Shown: piece after piece, positions 1-11,681 of the stretch
How the letters are laid out: each line of letters opens with the position of its first letter
How positions within the stretch are numbered: position 1 is the first letter of the stretch
From: Corticium candelabrum
Taxonomy: Eukaryota; Porifera; Homoscleromorpha; Homosclerophorida; Plakinidae
Assembly: GCF_963422355.1 (NCBI RefSeq)
Contig: NC_085089.1
Coordinates: forward strand, 7,928,552-7,992,551
DNA length: 64,000 bases
Direction: 5' to 3'
Made by a program: the position numbers and the translations under genes
The notes under the pieces: generated by a model
What the model saw: only the letters and a program-made list of their open reading frames with translations
The model's database searches: none
What the model was told of the DNA's origin: nothing

Positions 1-881
1 TTGGCCGAGCTCCGACACCGGAATATTCGTTAATAATAATATCTACACTGTGGGGTTAATTAATTAGGAGTAAAACGATCAAGTGCTATAGACATGGCAC
101 TCTACAGAAAGTTTTTTCAAGCAGCTGCGTCATCATTTCTAGGAGCAAGAAATCATTTAATCTGGCTAAAAAGCACTTAGAATAGCAACAAATCATTAAC
201 TAAGTATACCCGAATGTGCATAGCCGCATACTCGAGATGGTCTAGCTACCTATAGAGGTCTCATCTAGATTACGTAGCTCACCTATCACTGCCGTCGTTG
301 CCAAAACGATAAGTGAAAAAGTGTTGACTAGGAAAGCCATGAGACCAGCTTTTCAGGACACGGAAAAAATGTCGATGCCAACGTACAGTTCCCACGTGCA
401 CTCTTAAATTACCTTAATTAATTGCTATTGATGGTGTTAGATTACAGAAGTGAGGACGCCCTACAAAGTGGTCTAGCCACTTCACGCTTGGTCGAAGTTG
501 TACGAGCGCCTTATTCTTCAGAGCGCGCAGGAATTACCAATTAATTTAATTAACATGCACATGAACTTGTCTGTTGACGCATGCACTCATTTTTAAAGCA
601 TTTCGACAGTTAATTTTAACATGAGTTAATCAATTACTAGAGATATGATTATACATGTGCTGCACTAAATTTAGAGCTAAACATAATTTTAAATCGGTGT
701 GTAAAGAATTTCAGAAGAGAATCAATGAAAGGCTACGTATACACAGCCACTAAAAACTTCAGAAAATATTTGAAATTTACTAAAGGTACATTTACATAAA
801 ATATATGAAAAAGCAACTATTCGTGGGAAACCATTAAATGGCTACAACCAACATCATCCAAAATGTCACACACACACACAC

Positions 882-931
<50 letters not shown>

Positions 932-1539
932 AACTTTGGACCCTACCATGCCGACTATAGACCTAGGCAACACAACACTTCTCTCCATACTTTGATCTTG
1001 AGTCAGGGCTAGATTGTCATTTCGTGACTGTGTTGAATCATACACCACCGTGCAGGTCGTATGATGAAAAATAATTTACTTCTCAATAGCATCTCTAATG
1101 TCTTTGAGAGGGCATTCTATCATGATCTAACCAATGCAATTAAACACCTTCAACAGCTTTGTATATAGTCTCTTTCTGCTGCTTTACATTTCTGATCTTA
1201 TCCCACCTTGTAACATCCAAAGTAGCCCTAATGCATCTCAAATAAATGTTTTGAAGATTTGAATACCGGCCCTTGTCATTGGTCAGGTCTCCAATCCATA
1301 TAACAACGTTGGTATAACTAAGGCTTTAAACACTACCTATATATAACTCTCATCCGCTTGCTTAGATTTCTGTTACTTCCAAGCTATACTCGAGTAGCAT
1401 GCTCAATTCTTGCAGTTACTACCTGTACACACCCTCCTTCTGAATCAAACAAACTACCTAAAATACTTTAAAATGAGAATACAGTTTAAGGCACTGAAAT
1501 GAGAAGTGATCAATTAAGTACAAAATAAATAAAAACAAA
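1..1539. other. Intergenic stretch, no gene seen
   Basis: I see no exon with family resemblance or a convincing long frame on either strand. The only structured sequence is the CA array at 866-929. The sequence is AT-rich with many short poly-A/T runs. Confidence 0.6.
866..929. repeat. (CA)n microsatellite
   Basis: About 32 CA units with a single CG interruption. It creates an artificial Val-Cys frame on the minus strand. Confidence 0.95.
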
Positions 1540-2345
1540 CTGAATAAATAAAAGTAAAATAAAATAGAAACACACAACCAGTAATCAGGAGATGCACCGC
1601 AAAAGCAACTAGTTTTCATAGTTCTAAACTAAGTCTGTAAACTAAGTCTGTAATATTATTTCCACTTTATAAAGCATTCTGTACAGTGTACTTACTACAA
1701 CCAATCTAGTGTCTGTTATGCATCTTTTTGTAAAGAGCCCACTGTACAAGAATAGAACTGGATGATTGAAAAGATCGCCACAACTGCAGCTGAGATCCAG
1801 TCATAGTTGGTCAAGAAAACAACACTCCATACCAAACATTTGCAGCATTTCCATATGACAGCACATGATAACTCTCTATAGCAGTGCAACCTGTTGTAAG
1901 AAAACAGAATCATGCAGCTCCAAAAGACAACAGCCTCTTTGTTGGCAGAACACATGTAAATGGTTTGAAGCACCATCAGTATCAGTCACATACTTGTCTG
2001 TGCAATTAACTTAATCAACATCAAATAAAGTGAATTTTCTAAGGAACAACTTTTACCTGCAAAGTCCCCATTTAGACAATTACTCCAAAATGACTTAACA
2101 GAAGATGCTACCATGAGACCCGCATGTGTAGCAACACTTCTTATTTTGGACCACAAGATGTTCTCTGTTTATCCCCATTCCTGTAACCAATAATTCTGCA
2201 ATGTCCAATTACAGGTACTGTACTCGCATTGTATGTTTCCTTGAGTTAATCAAAAAGGGTTGTTGAACATACGTCTTAGCAAGAGTATGTTAGCAGAGTT
2301 CATGTCCTCTTTCTGAATATAAAACTTGTCCAGCAAATTCGGACT
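1540..2345 (-). pseudogene. Truncated duplicate of the TTL-like gene
   Basis: This stretch matches the 3' part of the TTL-like gene at 11,682-15,574, in the same orientation. 1,540-2,080 matches about 11,533-12,090 (3' flank, last exon, last intron and the end of exon 4). 2,086-2,215 matches about 12,357-12,503 and 2,216-2,345 matches about 12,665-12,790, both in exon 3. Two internal blocks are missing (about 12,093-12,357 and 12,504-12,664), including the intron before exon 4. The last-exon frame has an in-frame TGA where the intact gene reads on through a PRPAMTGS motif, plus small indels. It is non-functional by structure. Similarity extends into the 3' flank and an intron is retained, so this is a genomic duplicate and not a retrocopy. 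Confidence 0.88.
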
Positions 2346-2935
2346 ACAATTTTTACTGCCACATCTTCGTTGCCCGAAAAGCTAAACCGGCTCTGATGAG
2401 AAGAAAAGATGATACCAATGGGTGCGTTTCTGGAGTAATTCTGGAAAAGAAATGTTGTAATTATTTCAAATTGTCAAATATCACGAGGGATTAATTTGTA
2501 CATTTATTACGAAAGCTTGGCGGACTCGATCAGCTAGTCGGTTCTCTGGATGATGTTGGACAGGCGAAAATAAGGAAACTTACGAAAGCATTGAGTGACA
2601 AAGAGAACGGAGAACGTCACGGATCTTTGATATCACACAAATCGTGCTTAGCCATAATTCTAGCTGCATGTCAAAGCGCGCATGCTCAAACGTTATAAGC
2701 TTGGTTGATATCAATATTCGTGACGTCACGTTGCTGCAAAGTTCCAAACACTGAGAAAATTGCCATAATAATAAATGGCAACTGAGTTGGCAATGCATGA
2801 CTAATGTGCACTACCGTAGATCTATACAAGCAATATCACAACAATCTAAACAGCTACACAATCAGCTAAAAAGACATGAAAATTACTAAAGTGTACTAAT
2901 TAAATTAGTGTAGGTACTGTACTACAGTAGAAACA
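2346..2935. other. Intergenic, 3' of the mucin-like gene
   Basis: No coding signal recognised. The short minus-strand frame at 2,580-2,798 has no family resemblance. Confidence 0.5.
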
Positions 2936-5900
2936 CTAGCCAACTGATGAATGAGATGTGGCCTTGTTAAGATCTCCGTCAAATTTCTTGGTCACTAGTT
3001 GCATACTCTTCATACCATTGTCATCAACATCAACATCAACATTAGGCGACTTTGCTCTAGAGGATAGTCTACCACTATTGTAAAGCCAGACAGTTAGTAA
3101 CCTAACTCTATATTCCAAATTCAAAACTCTTGAGATTTGAAACTTACTTATAGCACCATAGTGTAATAGCTATGATGACAAGAAGAGCAATACTCCCACA
3201 AGCAGCAATAATTCCAGCCAACTGACCAGTACTAAGTCCAGAATCAGCAGTCCTTTCACGATTAGTAGGAGCTGCAGATGTGGTGGTAATGGTAGTAGAA
3301 CGAATGACAGAAATCACTGTAAATCCTGAATATCTCAACTGTTGCTGCCCTCTTGCTGAGTTAAGAGCCTGCACTGCAGTATCAACTGAAATATGTGCTC
3401 GAAAATAAAACACAATCTGAAGATTAGATCCCACCACACGTACTGGTCTCACAATAATCACATCTGTTGGATCTACAACTAGTGCGGCACGCCTGATACA
3501 ACAACACAACTAAAAATATGTCAGTCTTTCAACTATCAGCTATACCAACACCATACTTTCTCCTGAAAGCTTGTTGTGAACATTCTGCAACATTGTCGCT
3601 ACAGTACCTGGATAGAACTTCAGCCACAGCTCTTGTAAAGTTTGACTCAGAAGCATTAAACTGTGCAATACACTCATTGTTATAAAATTGTTACTAACTT
3701 GAATACATTTGTACAACAAGATATCTATACCTCTGACAATGTCATATTGGCAACAATCATAGCAACAAATTCTAGTGTAGTGGCAGGCGTGATCACATCT
3801 GAGGGAACAGTTGCAGTGATTGAATGTAATTTTGCAGTACCTGTGTCACATGAACAAAATTGTAGCACACACTACTACTATTATCTAATACTTTGTAACA
3901 CATACCTGACAATTGAGTGGAAGATATAGTCGTTGTCACTACAGTAGGAGTTGGTAATTCAACTACAAGAGAAGACGATTAACAAAAAACTCAAAGTTGT
4001 TTATTAAAATGGTTACCTTGACAGCTATTATTGACAAGAATTGTGCCACCAGGACACTCACACTTATAGCTTCCTGCCATATTTACACACTGTTGACCAG
4101 TAATATTGCAAGACTGGGTATTTTCGACACATTCATTAATGTCTGAAAAATTACTTTAAAAGTAGATGGCAGCAAAATAGAGCACAGTCTAGCTGACCTT
4201 GACAAGACTTTCCGTCTAGTTGAAGGCGATATCCTACAGAACACTTGCAACTGAATGAGCCATTGTCATTGACACACACTTGATCACAATCGTTTTTATT
4301 CTCCAAACATTCATCTATATCTGCTCATACATACATACAAGTAGGTAATCAGTGTATGCAAGTGCTGCATGGTAACAGTTCATGCAGCTTACCATCACAC
4401 ATCACCAAATTCTCTACCCGATATCCTTGCTTACAAAAGCATACAGTTTCACCTTTAATTACAGCACAATCTTGTATGCAACTGTTTGGTTTGCTACAAA
4501 CATTGTCAGCTAACATATGATCACAATTTCAGCATATAAACCAATTAAATAAAGATGAAACACAGTAATCACCTTCACATGTTCTGCTATCATCACTATT
4601 CAGTGTAAATCCACTTTCACAACCACAAAAGAAAGAGCCTTCTGTGTTGTTGCAAGTTTGGTGACAAAAATCTAACTCTTCACATTCGTCTATGTCTGAT
4701 CAACCAGTATATGCAAAAGGTATAAATTTATATCAATATAACAACTCTACTATGACTCACTTACCTGAGCATGATTTCTTGTCTTGATTCAGACGAAAAC
4801 CAGAGTTGCATTCGCATTTGAAGCTGAACAAATGATTCACACATTTATGTTCACATCCACCATTAGGAATGTCTGTTGAATTGCATTCATTGATATCTAT
4901 GTAAGATGTACTGATAATCAAAAAGTGTGTGAATTACTATGCCAGTATTATCTCTTACCAACACATTTGCCATCACTAACTTGAGTGCCACTTGGACATG
5001 GTCCACATTTGGCACCAGTCAGTGGTGCAACATTGTCATAACACTCCACGTCTTCAAAGCAATTAATTTCCTCGCATCCATCAATGTCCTGATCACAGAA
5101 CTGTCCTTCCCATCCTGCCACACAATCAAAAGTCATGTGTTACTAGCACACAAAATAGCATTGATAATGAACACAATAAAGCCTACCAGATCCACATTTG
5201 CAGTCTTGTACGATAAACAAATTGTCTCCACCATCCTTACTTGATTCAATGCAAGTAGCATTCAAGTTGAGTGCACAGCCACAGATGCGAACCTCTGGAT
5301 GAAGAATAGTTGTTGATTCAAGTGAGTCATTTGCAATAAAGAGGAGCTGAACAGGAGACAAAGATGTTGGTGTCCAAGTAAAGTTGTATGCATCCCCATT
5401 GCGAGATAAAGAATAGTCAGAAGGAGAAGGTAGACTTCCTCTGAGATTTACAACATATGTATCATTTGGATCAGATACAGTAAACAAATAAGTGGCAGAA
5501 GTGTTGATATGAACACGAAATGTTGCATTCCCAAACATCTTTGGAGGGTTGTTCACTAACAATTAAACAATTAAATATAAATACAGTAAAGCAAATTTCT
5601 ACACAATACACACAGCACCTAAATTCTGAGAAAGAGCTTTGTTTTCCTCATCTGTCTGCTTGGTCTCTCCCGCAATATCAGGATCTCCTGTCTGTAGGAA
5701 GTCATAGAGACATGCTGTATTGCCAACACCACAAAGATCAATTTGTTCCTGTGTAAAAGTGCTGGTAGGAATCTCATCTGAGAAAACTGGCAAATGATCA
5801 GGATATGAAAAAGTTGACACATTTTCACCCATCTTGTAGTAAAATAAACTCTCCTGTAAGGTTACTTGCCCTACAAATAAGTTATTCAATCACTTCAACA

Positions 5901-8900
5901 ATTGTTATTCCAAAGTGTCTAACAAAAATGCTTGTCTGAATTTCTATACATGTGTAGGATCTCCAACACACTTAAAATAACACCGTTTGTATACACTTTG
6001 ATAAACGTTTGTCACAATTTTGGCTCAAATGTGTATATTTAAATTGTCCACCCATCAACTTTTCATCCACTGGCTATCCGATTGATTATATATATAATTC
6101 AGCTCTCCTTAAAAACTGTTCTGGTAAAAACCTCTCATGCAAGTTGAGGATCTGTGATTGACGGTCTGTCCATTCTGTAGTTGCCACATACAACCAAATG
6201 CAAATACTGTTGTGAATGCAAAAAATATTTGACACATTCCGAACAGCCAGATAGCCACACAGACACTCACATACAACCACACAAACCAGAAGTGCTTGAG
6301 CGCCTTTTGAGTGCAGTGGAACCCCAGAATTATGACCACCCTCAAGACCATGTCTTGTTGGTCTTATTTCCAAATTGGTCTTTGTCTGAATCTGAGTGGG
6401 AGTGACGAGGATATGCCCATATCTGTACCAGATTTCGTTTTTGTTGTAACATGTAATTCTCCACAAGGATTTCATCAAGCTAGCAAATAATTTAATTAAC
6501 AAGCTGCAATAATGTGTGGTAATACAACGTGTTATATCTGGCACTACAAATGACTAGAGTAAACAAAAAATCTTCTCTACCCGTTTGACTACTATAAGTC
6601 ATCTAGACCTAATAAAAGCCTCCTGAAGTTTTGCCTAAAAACACTACATTGCATTCGTAAGCCTCTCAAATCTCGTCTTTCCATTATAGACAGTGCTTTG
6701 CGTCTTCTCAATACCAAAATTCATAGCAAGTTGTCATTGACTTTGCCTGGTGCTTTCATCAATCAGCCTCACTTTCTCTTCAAGCAACAGTTCTTTCCTT
6801 TTCACAGATTTTGATGAACTTGCCATCACTGTTCTCATAGACTTACCCAAGACCTATATAAAATGCACATGTGTCTGCTCACAATTCCAAAGTTAGATGG
6901 TTGTCAAGCCCGCACAAAGTTGGTCAGTCGCAATTCTGAATTCTGAAGTGGTCATATTTCTGTATACACAATGTATTGGAAAGATGCACAAAACACTGGG
7001 ACCAGACAAAAGTGGTCGTATTTTGGAATAGTCCTACTTCTGGGGTGGTCGCAAGGTGAGGTTCTACTGTACACTATTCACTCAGTCGTGTGACTTTTAC
7101 TAATTCCCATTTTTCATGGCTCATAGCTGAAGCTAACTTCCCACTAGCCCACAATCTAATCCAAACTCACCCAGCTGCCACCCAGTCTTTTTAATTTATG
7201 CAATCCAAACTCCACTTAGTTTGTCTGTTAGTCTGGTGCAAGTAAAATGAAATACAACAAAACTTACAGTCTTGTCCAAACCGATGTATTTCTCTGTCTG
7301 TAGCATTAGCAGAAAGAATGGTTCCATCTCTAAATACAAAGTCATCTTCCTTGTTTCCATTCCAAACTCCCAACAGTCCTCGAGTTTCACCACGCTGCTG
7401 ATCAGGGCCAGCAAACACTACAGACAACAATCCCTTTTTTGCTTCTACAGTCACTGATATACCAAGTGGGAACGTTGATGTAAGAGATTTTGTTGTCGGT
7501 CTGGAAATTGACACCATGTGAAGATCTAAACTAGTTGAATTGTCTAGTTCTGTAACATTGCTGCTGATGTCTTGCCAATCTGACCGGTTGTTAGATGCCA
7601 CAGAGCGATACTTGACAACTAACGAGTTGTTGTCAGAGAGCTCCACATGTACAATATCTGACTTTGCAGTTTGATTTTCAAATCCACTAGAAGGATAAAA
7701 CTCGGCCATAGAAAACGCTGAGAATACAGTCGCACTCGATCCATTAGCAGGCTTTGTTCGTCCCATTAGTACAAAAGTGTCATTGACAGTTTTCATGGTG
7801 ATGTATTCTCCCCAACCATTGAAAGTATACTGTTTACCATCCAGTGTGGTAATGTGCGGGTCGCCCCAGAACCAGGCTGCGCAAAAAATATTATCAATCA
7901 ACTGTAAACTTGCACGTGCATACATATGTAGATACCTCTCCTTTGTGGTACATAACCTGTGCAGTCATGAGATGGTCTTCTCTGGTAGTACAAATGGCAT
8001 AAATTGCCAACACGGCAACAATCTCTACGTGGCTTATCATCAAGCTGGTAATGTAATGAATAATATATTGATGGATCGTATCGTTGTGCCGAGCCTCCAT
8101 AACGAGGTCCAACCAAAAGACCACCCCATGAAAACCAATCTGTTGAATAGCAGCACTGTTGTCTGCTGCCACTGTCTGATGGGAAAGTTGAGTAAGCACA
8201 GAAAGAGAACCAATCAAATCTAAACCGTCTGTCCCACCAAGCTTGCCACCAACTACAAGGACAAGGGTCAAGATCTGCAGTCCAAGACAAATCGTCTCTT
8301 GCTTGATCCTCTTCAAACCACACTAAGCAATTGCGTCTAGCTACTGCAATAATTGAAGGGTCAAGGTGCAAAGCGTAGACAAGTTTCCCTTGTTTGCCTA
8401 CATTTGATGCTGAAACGTCATGATCAATCATTGTCACCTGATCATATTGGGACAGTCTGTGATTCTCATAGTATGTCCCTCCTTCAGAATTGTACCCAAC
8501 AACACCTTTTGACCATCTCCCAGACCATTGCAAATCATGGCAATTGTAGTTAAATATTGCAAACGAGCTAAGACCATCAGTGGCCAACACAGCCTGAAAT
8601 GTATTTCTCTATACAGGCAAGAGAGCAATCATCTCAGTTATGCATGTATAACTGCAAATTGACAAGAGACGCAATGATCATGCTACAAAGACACGCAGTA
8701 GCTACAAAACTAATTAACATTCTTAAGTTAAGTATTCTAAACACAGCTGCTTGCCTTGAATTTCAAATCCATTTTAAAAATAATGATAAAAATATTTTTA
8801 AAAATCTATAAGATTACTTTATTTATTCACTTACCAAACCTGTGTACTGATCTCTGTAACACCACCACCAGTAGTAGTATGAATTACAACCATCAGGATA

Positions 8901-10503
8901 ATTAGGAACTTTGTCCCATGTGGAAACAAGAACCCATTGAGCTTCAAATGATTCATAATCTTTTAAGAGTGTTCGAATATCACTATTGGCCATCTTGACA
9001 GCAGAGTCATCTTTATTTGTATAAACATTATACCAGACATTGCCTTCATTCCGAATATCAATATCAGCCCAGAATGGTGCAACTACACTTTGTCGTCTTA
9101 TCCACCTGTGTCCAGGAAAATAACGAGGCCACCAAAAGTAGAATGGTCTCCCAAAAGAAACAATTCCATTGGTTCCAACCTAATACAATACTGCATATAC
9201 CATAGCTTTAATTAAATGAGAAACACAATTAAGCATCGAACTCACGTAAGCAGTAGAATACACATTTTCAAAAAAAGGAAATCCTACTTCTATTGAAATA
9301 GGAAAAGACACACCATCATGATAACGATACAGTGACTTGCTTCCTTCACTTAAGCCAAAAGAGTATAAACGATTCAAATCTAAAAGTATACACCTTAGTT
9401 GCTATCAAACTTAGTTTTAGAGGTATAGCTCTTACTGCAGTCATCCAATCGTTTCTCACACTTCATCCCTGTATACCCTTTAAAACACTGGCATATGTAT
9501 CCAGCTACCATATCACTACAAGTTCCTTGATTATGACATGGATATGAAGCGCACTCATCTATGTCTGTTCCGCAGTTTTCACCACTATACCCAGCCATAC
9601 AAGCACACGAATAACCATTGATCATGTCACTACATGTCCCATTGTGATGGCATGGATATGAAGTGCACTCATCTAACTCTGTTTCACATTGATCACCAGT
9701 ATATGCAGCTATACAAATACACGGATAACAATTGAACAAGTCACTACATGCCCCATTGTTCTGGCATGGATATGAACTGGACTCATCCATGTCTCCTTCA
9801 CAATTTTGACCAGTATAGCCAGCAATACAAGCACATGCATAAGTGTCCATTGAGTTGCTACATGTCCCATTGTTTTTGCATGGATTTGATACACATGTGT
9901 CTAGATCTTTCAGACCACTGTCACTACCACTGCCACTGCCACTACCACTGCCGCTTCCACTAACTGCAATGTCCATATAATAACATTCATTATAAACTCA
10001 ATGCTCTCCTTTACAGTCTCTTAACTAATGCACAGAACCACGCTTACTGTTGCAGTCTCTGCATTGAATCTTGTATCTTGTGACGTTCTTGTCAACAGTC
10101 TCATACTTGTAGATCGTCCTGCAAGAGCGCAAAGAACGCTAGTTTGAAAGGACCCTTGTGAGAGCATTAGATAGGGCAAGTCCGACCTTTCTTTTTCACA
10201 AGAATACCATTGCCAGATGTCCCCGCATTGAGTCGAGTACTTTTCTGTGTAAGATACTTTTTTCTGCATTGTAGTTGTGGTCGTGTAGGATACGACTTGG
10301 TTGCACTTCAAGGAATTGCTACATGCAAAGACGTGCATGTTGAGGTAGATGAAGCACTGCAATCTTGGACGCAATCAGTATACTCACCCGCCACATGCTT
10401 CCTGTCCGTATTCTTCACTGTCAGCTCGAGAAGAAAGGAGCACTGATGCCACGAGAATCAGACAAAAAGCGAGTATGTCTTGCTTGGGAAAGGTCCACAC
10501 CAT
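2936..10503 (-). CDS. Mucin-4/SUSD2-like membrane protein: EMI-like, EGF, NIDO, AMOP, VWD, EGF, SEA-like, TM
   Basis: Predicted single-pass cell-surface glycoprotein of 1,575 aa in 22 exons whose phases all close (exon 1 10,388-10,503; last exon 2,936-3,074, stop TAG). Domains: signal peptide (res 1-30); Cys/Tyr-rich EMI-like stretch (38-106); a Ser-Gly run, then four Ca-type EGF repeats in one exon (9,436-9,963; res 107-282); NIDO (283-510, exons 9,246-9,379, 8,835-9,179 and 7,936-8,593); AMOP with a PCPCSWW motif (515-640); VWD opening [11 protein letters not shown] (662-864, exon 7,268-7,876); post-VWD and Ig-like segments (865-1071); six EGF modules, one per exon (1072-1330); Thr/Ser linker; SEA-like region (1350-1470); TM helix (about 1505-1528); 47-residue cytoplasmic tail. 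NIDO-AMOP-VWD-EGF order is that of mucin-4 and relatives. Known relatives act in adhesion; the role here is inferred. The ATG was chosen because it opens a hydrophobic signal sequence. Confidence 0.93.
6310..7068. mobile_element. DNA-transposon remnant with CAGTRGAACC ends, in an intron
   Basis: Within the 1.4-kb intron between the VWD exon and the next exon. The left end reads CAGTGGAACCCCAG and includes GACCACCC; the right end, reverse-complemented, reads CAGTAGAACCTCA and also includes GACCACCC. This makes imperfect terminal inverted repeats about 760 bp apart. Tc1/mariner/pogo-type elements often have such ends. I see no clean target-site duplication and no transposase frame. Confidence 0.5.
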
Positions 10504-10627
10504 AGTGAGAAATCTAAGGTACCGTATATCTTCCAGGACGCAATTGAATCAAATTGAGTGAAACACAAGTTGCGTGCTTGCGTGGTTAGGCCTTTAGGGT
10601 GCACTAATAAACGTCGCACGTGATGCT

Positions 10628-10635
10628 TATAAATA
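10628..10635 (+). promoter_or_regulatory. TATA-box-like motif
   Basis: TATAAATA lies 32 bp upstream of an ATG that opens a short signal-peptide-like frame. Its position relative to that ATG leaves only a very short 5' leader, so it may be coincidental. Confidence 0.3.
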
Positions 10636-10666
10636 TGATAGACCCATCCTATTGACTTAAAGAGAC

Positions 10667-10792
10667 ATGAGTTTTCTGCTGCGTATGGCTGGGTCTGCGG
10701 CTGCTTTCTATTTGTGGGTCATCTCTGTGCCTCCTGCAGCTGAGGCGACTGATGATCAAAACAGGCCGATTACTGTTACAAGAAGACAATGA
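10667..10792 (+). CDS. Candidate small secreted peptide or first exon
   Basis: A 41-codon frame (stop TGA) starting MSFLLRMAGSAAAFYLWVIS and continuing SVPPAAEATDD, which looks like a signal peptide with a small-residue cleavage region. It is divergent from the mucin-like gene. A strong donor-like sequence (CGGAGGTGAGTC) follows near 10,840 in another frame. I recognise no family. It may be a first exon, a microprotein or chance. Confidence 0.25.
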   Translation: MSFLLRMAGSAAAFYLWVISVPPAAEATDDQNRPITVTRRQ

Positions 10793-11681
10793 TTCTCGAA
10801 TCGACATCCAAACCTCGAAACTTTGGACTTAGATCGGAGGTGAGTCGTTCTTTTATAGGATGCGTGGTCAATCGTTCTTCAAGATGCAGCTCCCATATCG
10901 GTTGACCGTTATTTTTGCTGGCTTTGGTATATTGCGGAATTCAATGCAAATTTACTGTGAAAGAGTCTTACCCTATCTCTCAAATTACCCGGAAAAACTA
11001 GAAATCCATGGTGTGTCCATAACCACACTTTCCGCATAACACATAAACTTCAATCATACAACGCTCATACCTCCAGTGTCAAACAACAAACATAAACAAC
11101 ACAATAACAAACAACATCATCAAGCTAACGATTCAGTCTTAACAAAATACTGTAGAAACTTGTCCATCATTTCTACCCTCCACTTTTCAGTTAATTAATA
11201 AGACAATGTAAACTATTTAGACAATGCAAGATGCATGCTGTTACATGAAGAAAACCCCAAACCATATTCTTGGTTGACTTGTTCAACATAAAGGCAAATC
11301 TGCACGTTGGGCAAAACTTTCTTCAAAAGCCATCAATAAATGAAGACATCAACATCTTCACATACTCTTAATCTGCTTCATTGTGCAGCAAGGCCAAGAA
11401 ACATGCAAGAGAGAAATATTGGTATGCTACTATGTACTACTTATTAAATATTTGATTGCAGTAAAACTGCCATGATGGCAATAATATTTCTCATATTTGC
11501 CACAAAACACTGTTAGTTGTGAAAACAAACCAAATAAATAAAAATAAAAATAAAATAGAAACACACAACCAGAAATCAGAAGATGCACTGCAAGCAACTA
11601 GTTTTCATAGTTCTAAACTAAGTCTGTAATATTATTTCCATTTTATAAAGCACTCTGTACAGTGTACTTACTACAACCAAT
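10793..11681. other. Intergenic between mucin-like and TTL-like genes
   Basis: No coding signal recognised. From about 11,533 on it is the 3' flank shared with the truncated duplicate at 1,540. Confidence 0.5.

Noticed and set aside
3663-3929. Plus-strand open frame of 88 codons
   Set aside because: Shadow of the SEA-like exons of the mucin-like gene, whose splice phases close on the minus strand.
5894-6544. Minus-strand frames of 80-152 codons
   Set aside because: Intronic, no family resemblance, partly within the CAGTRGAACC element.
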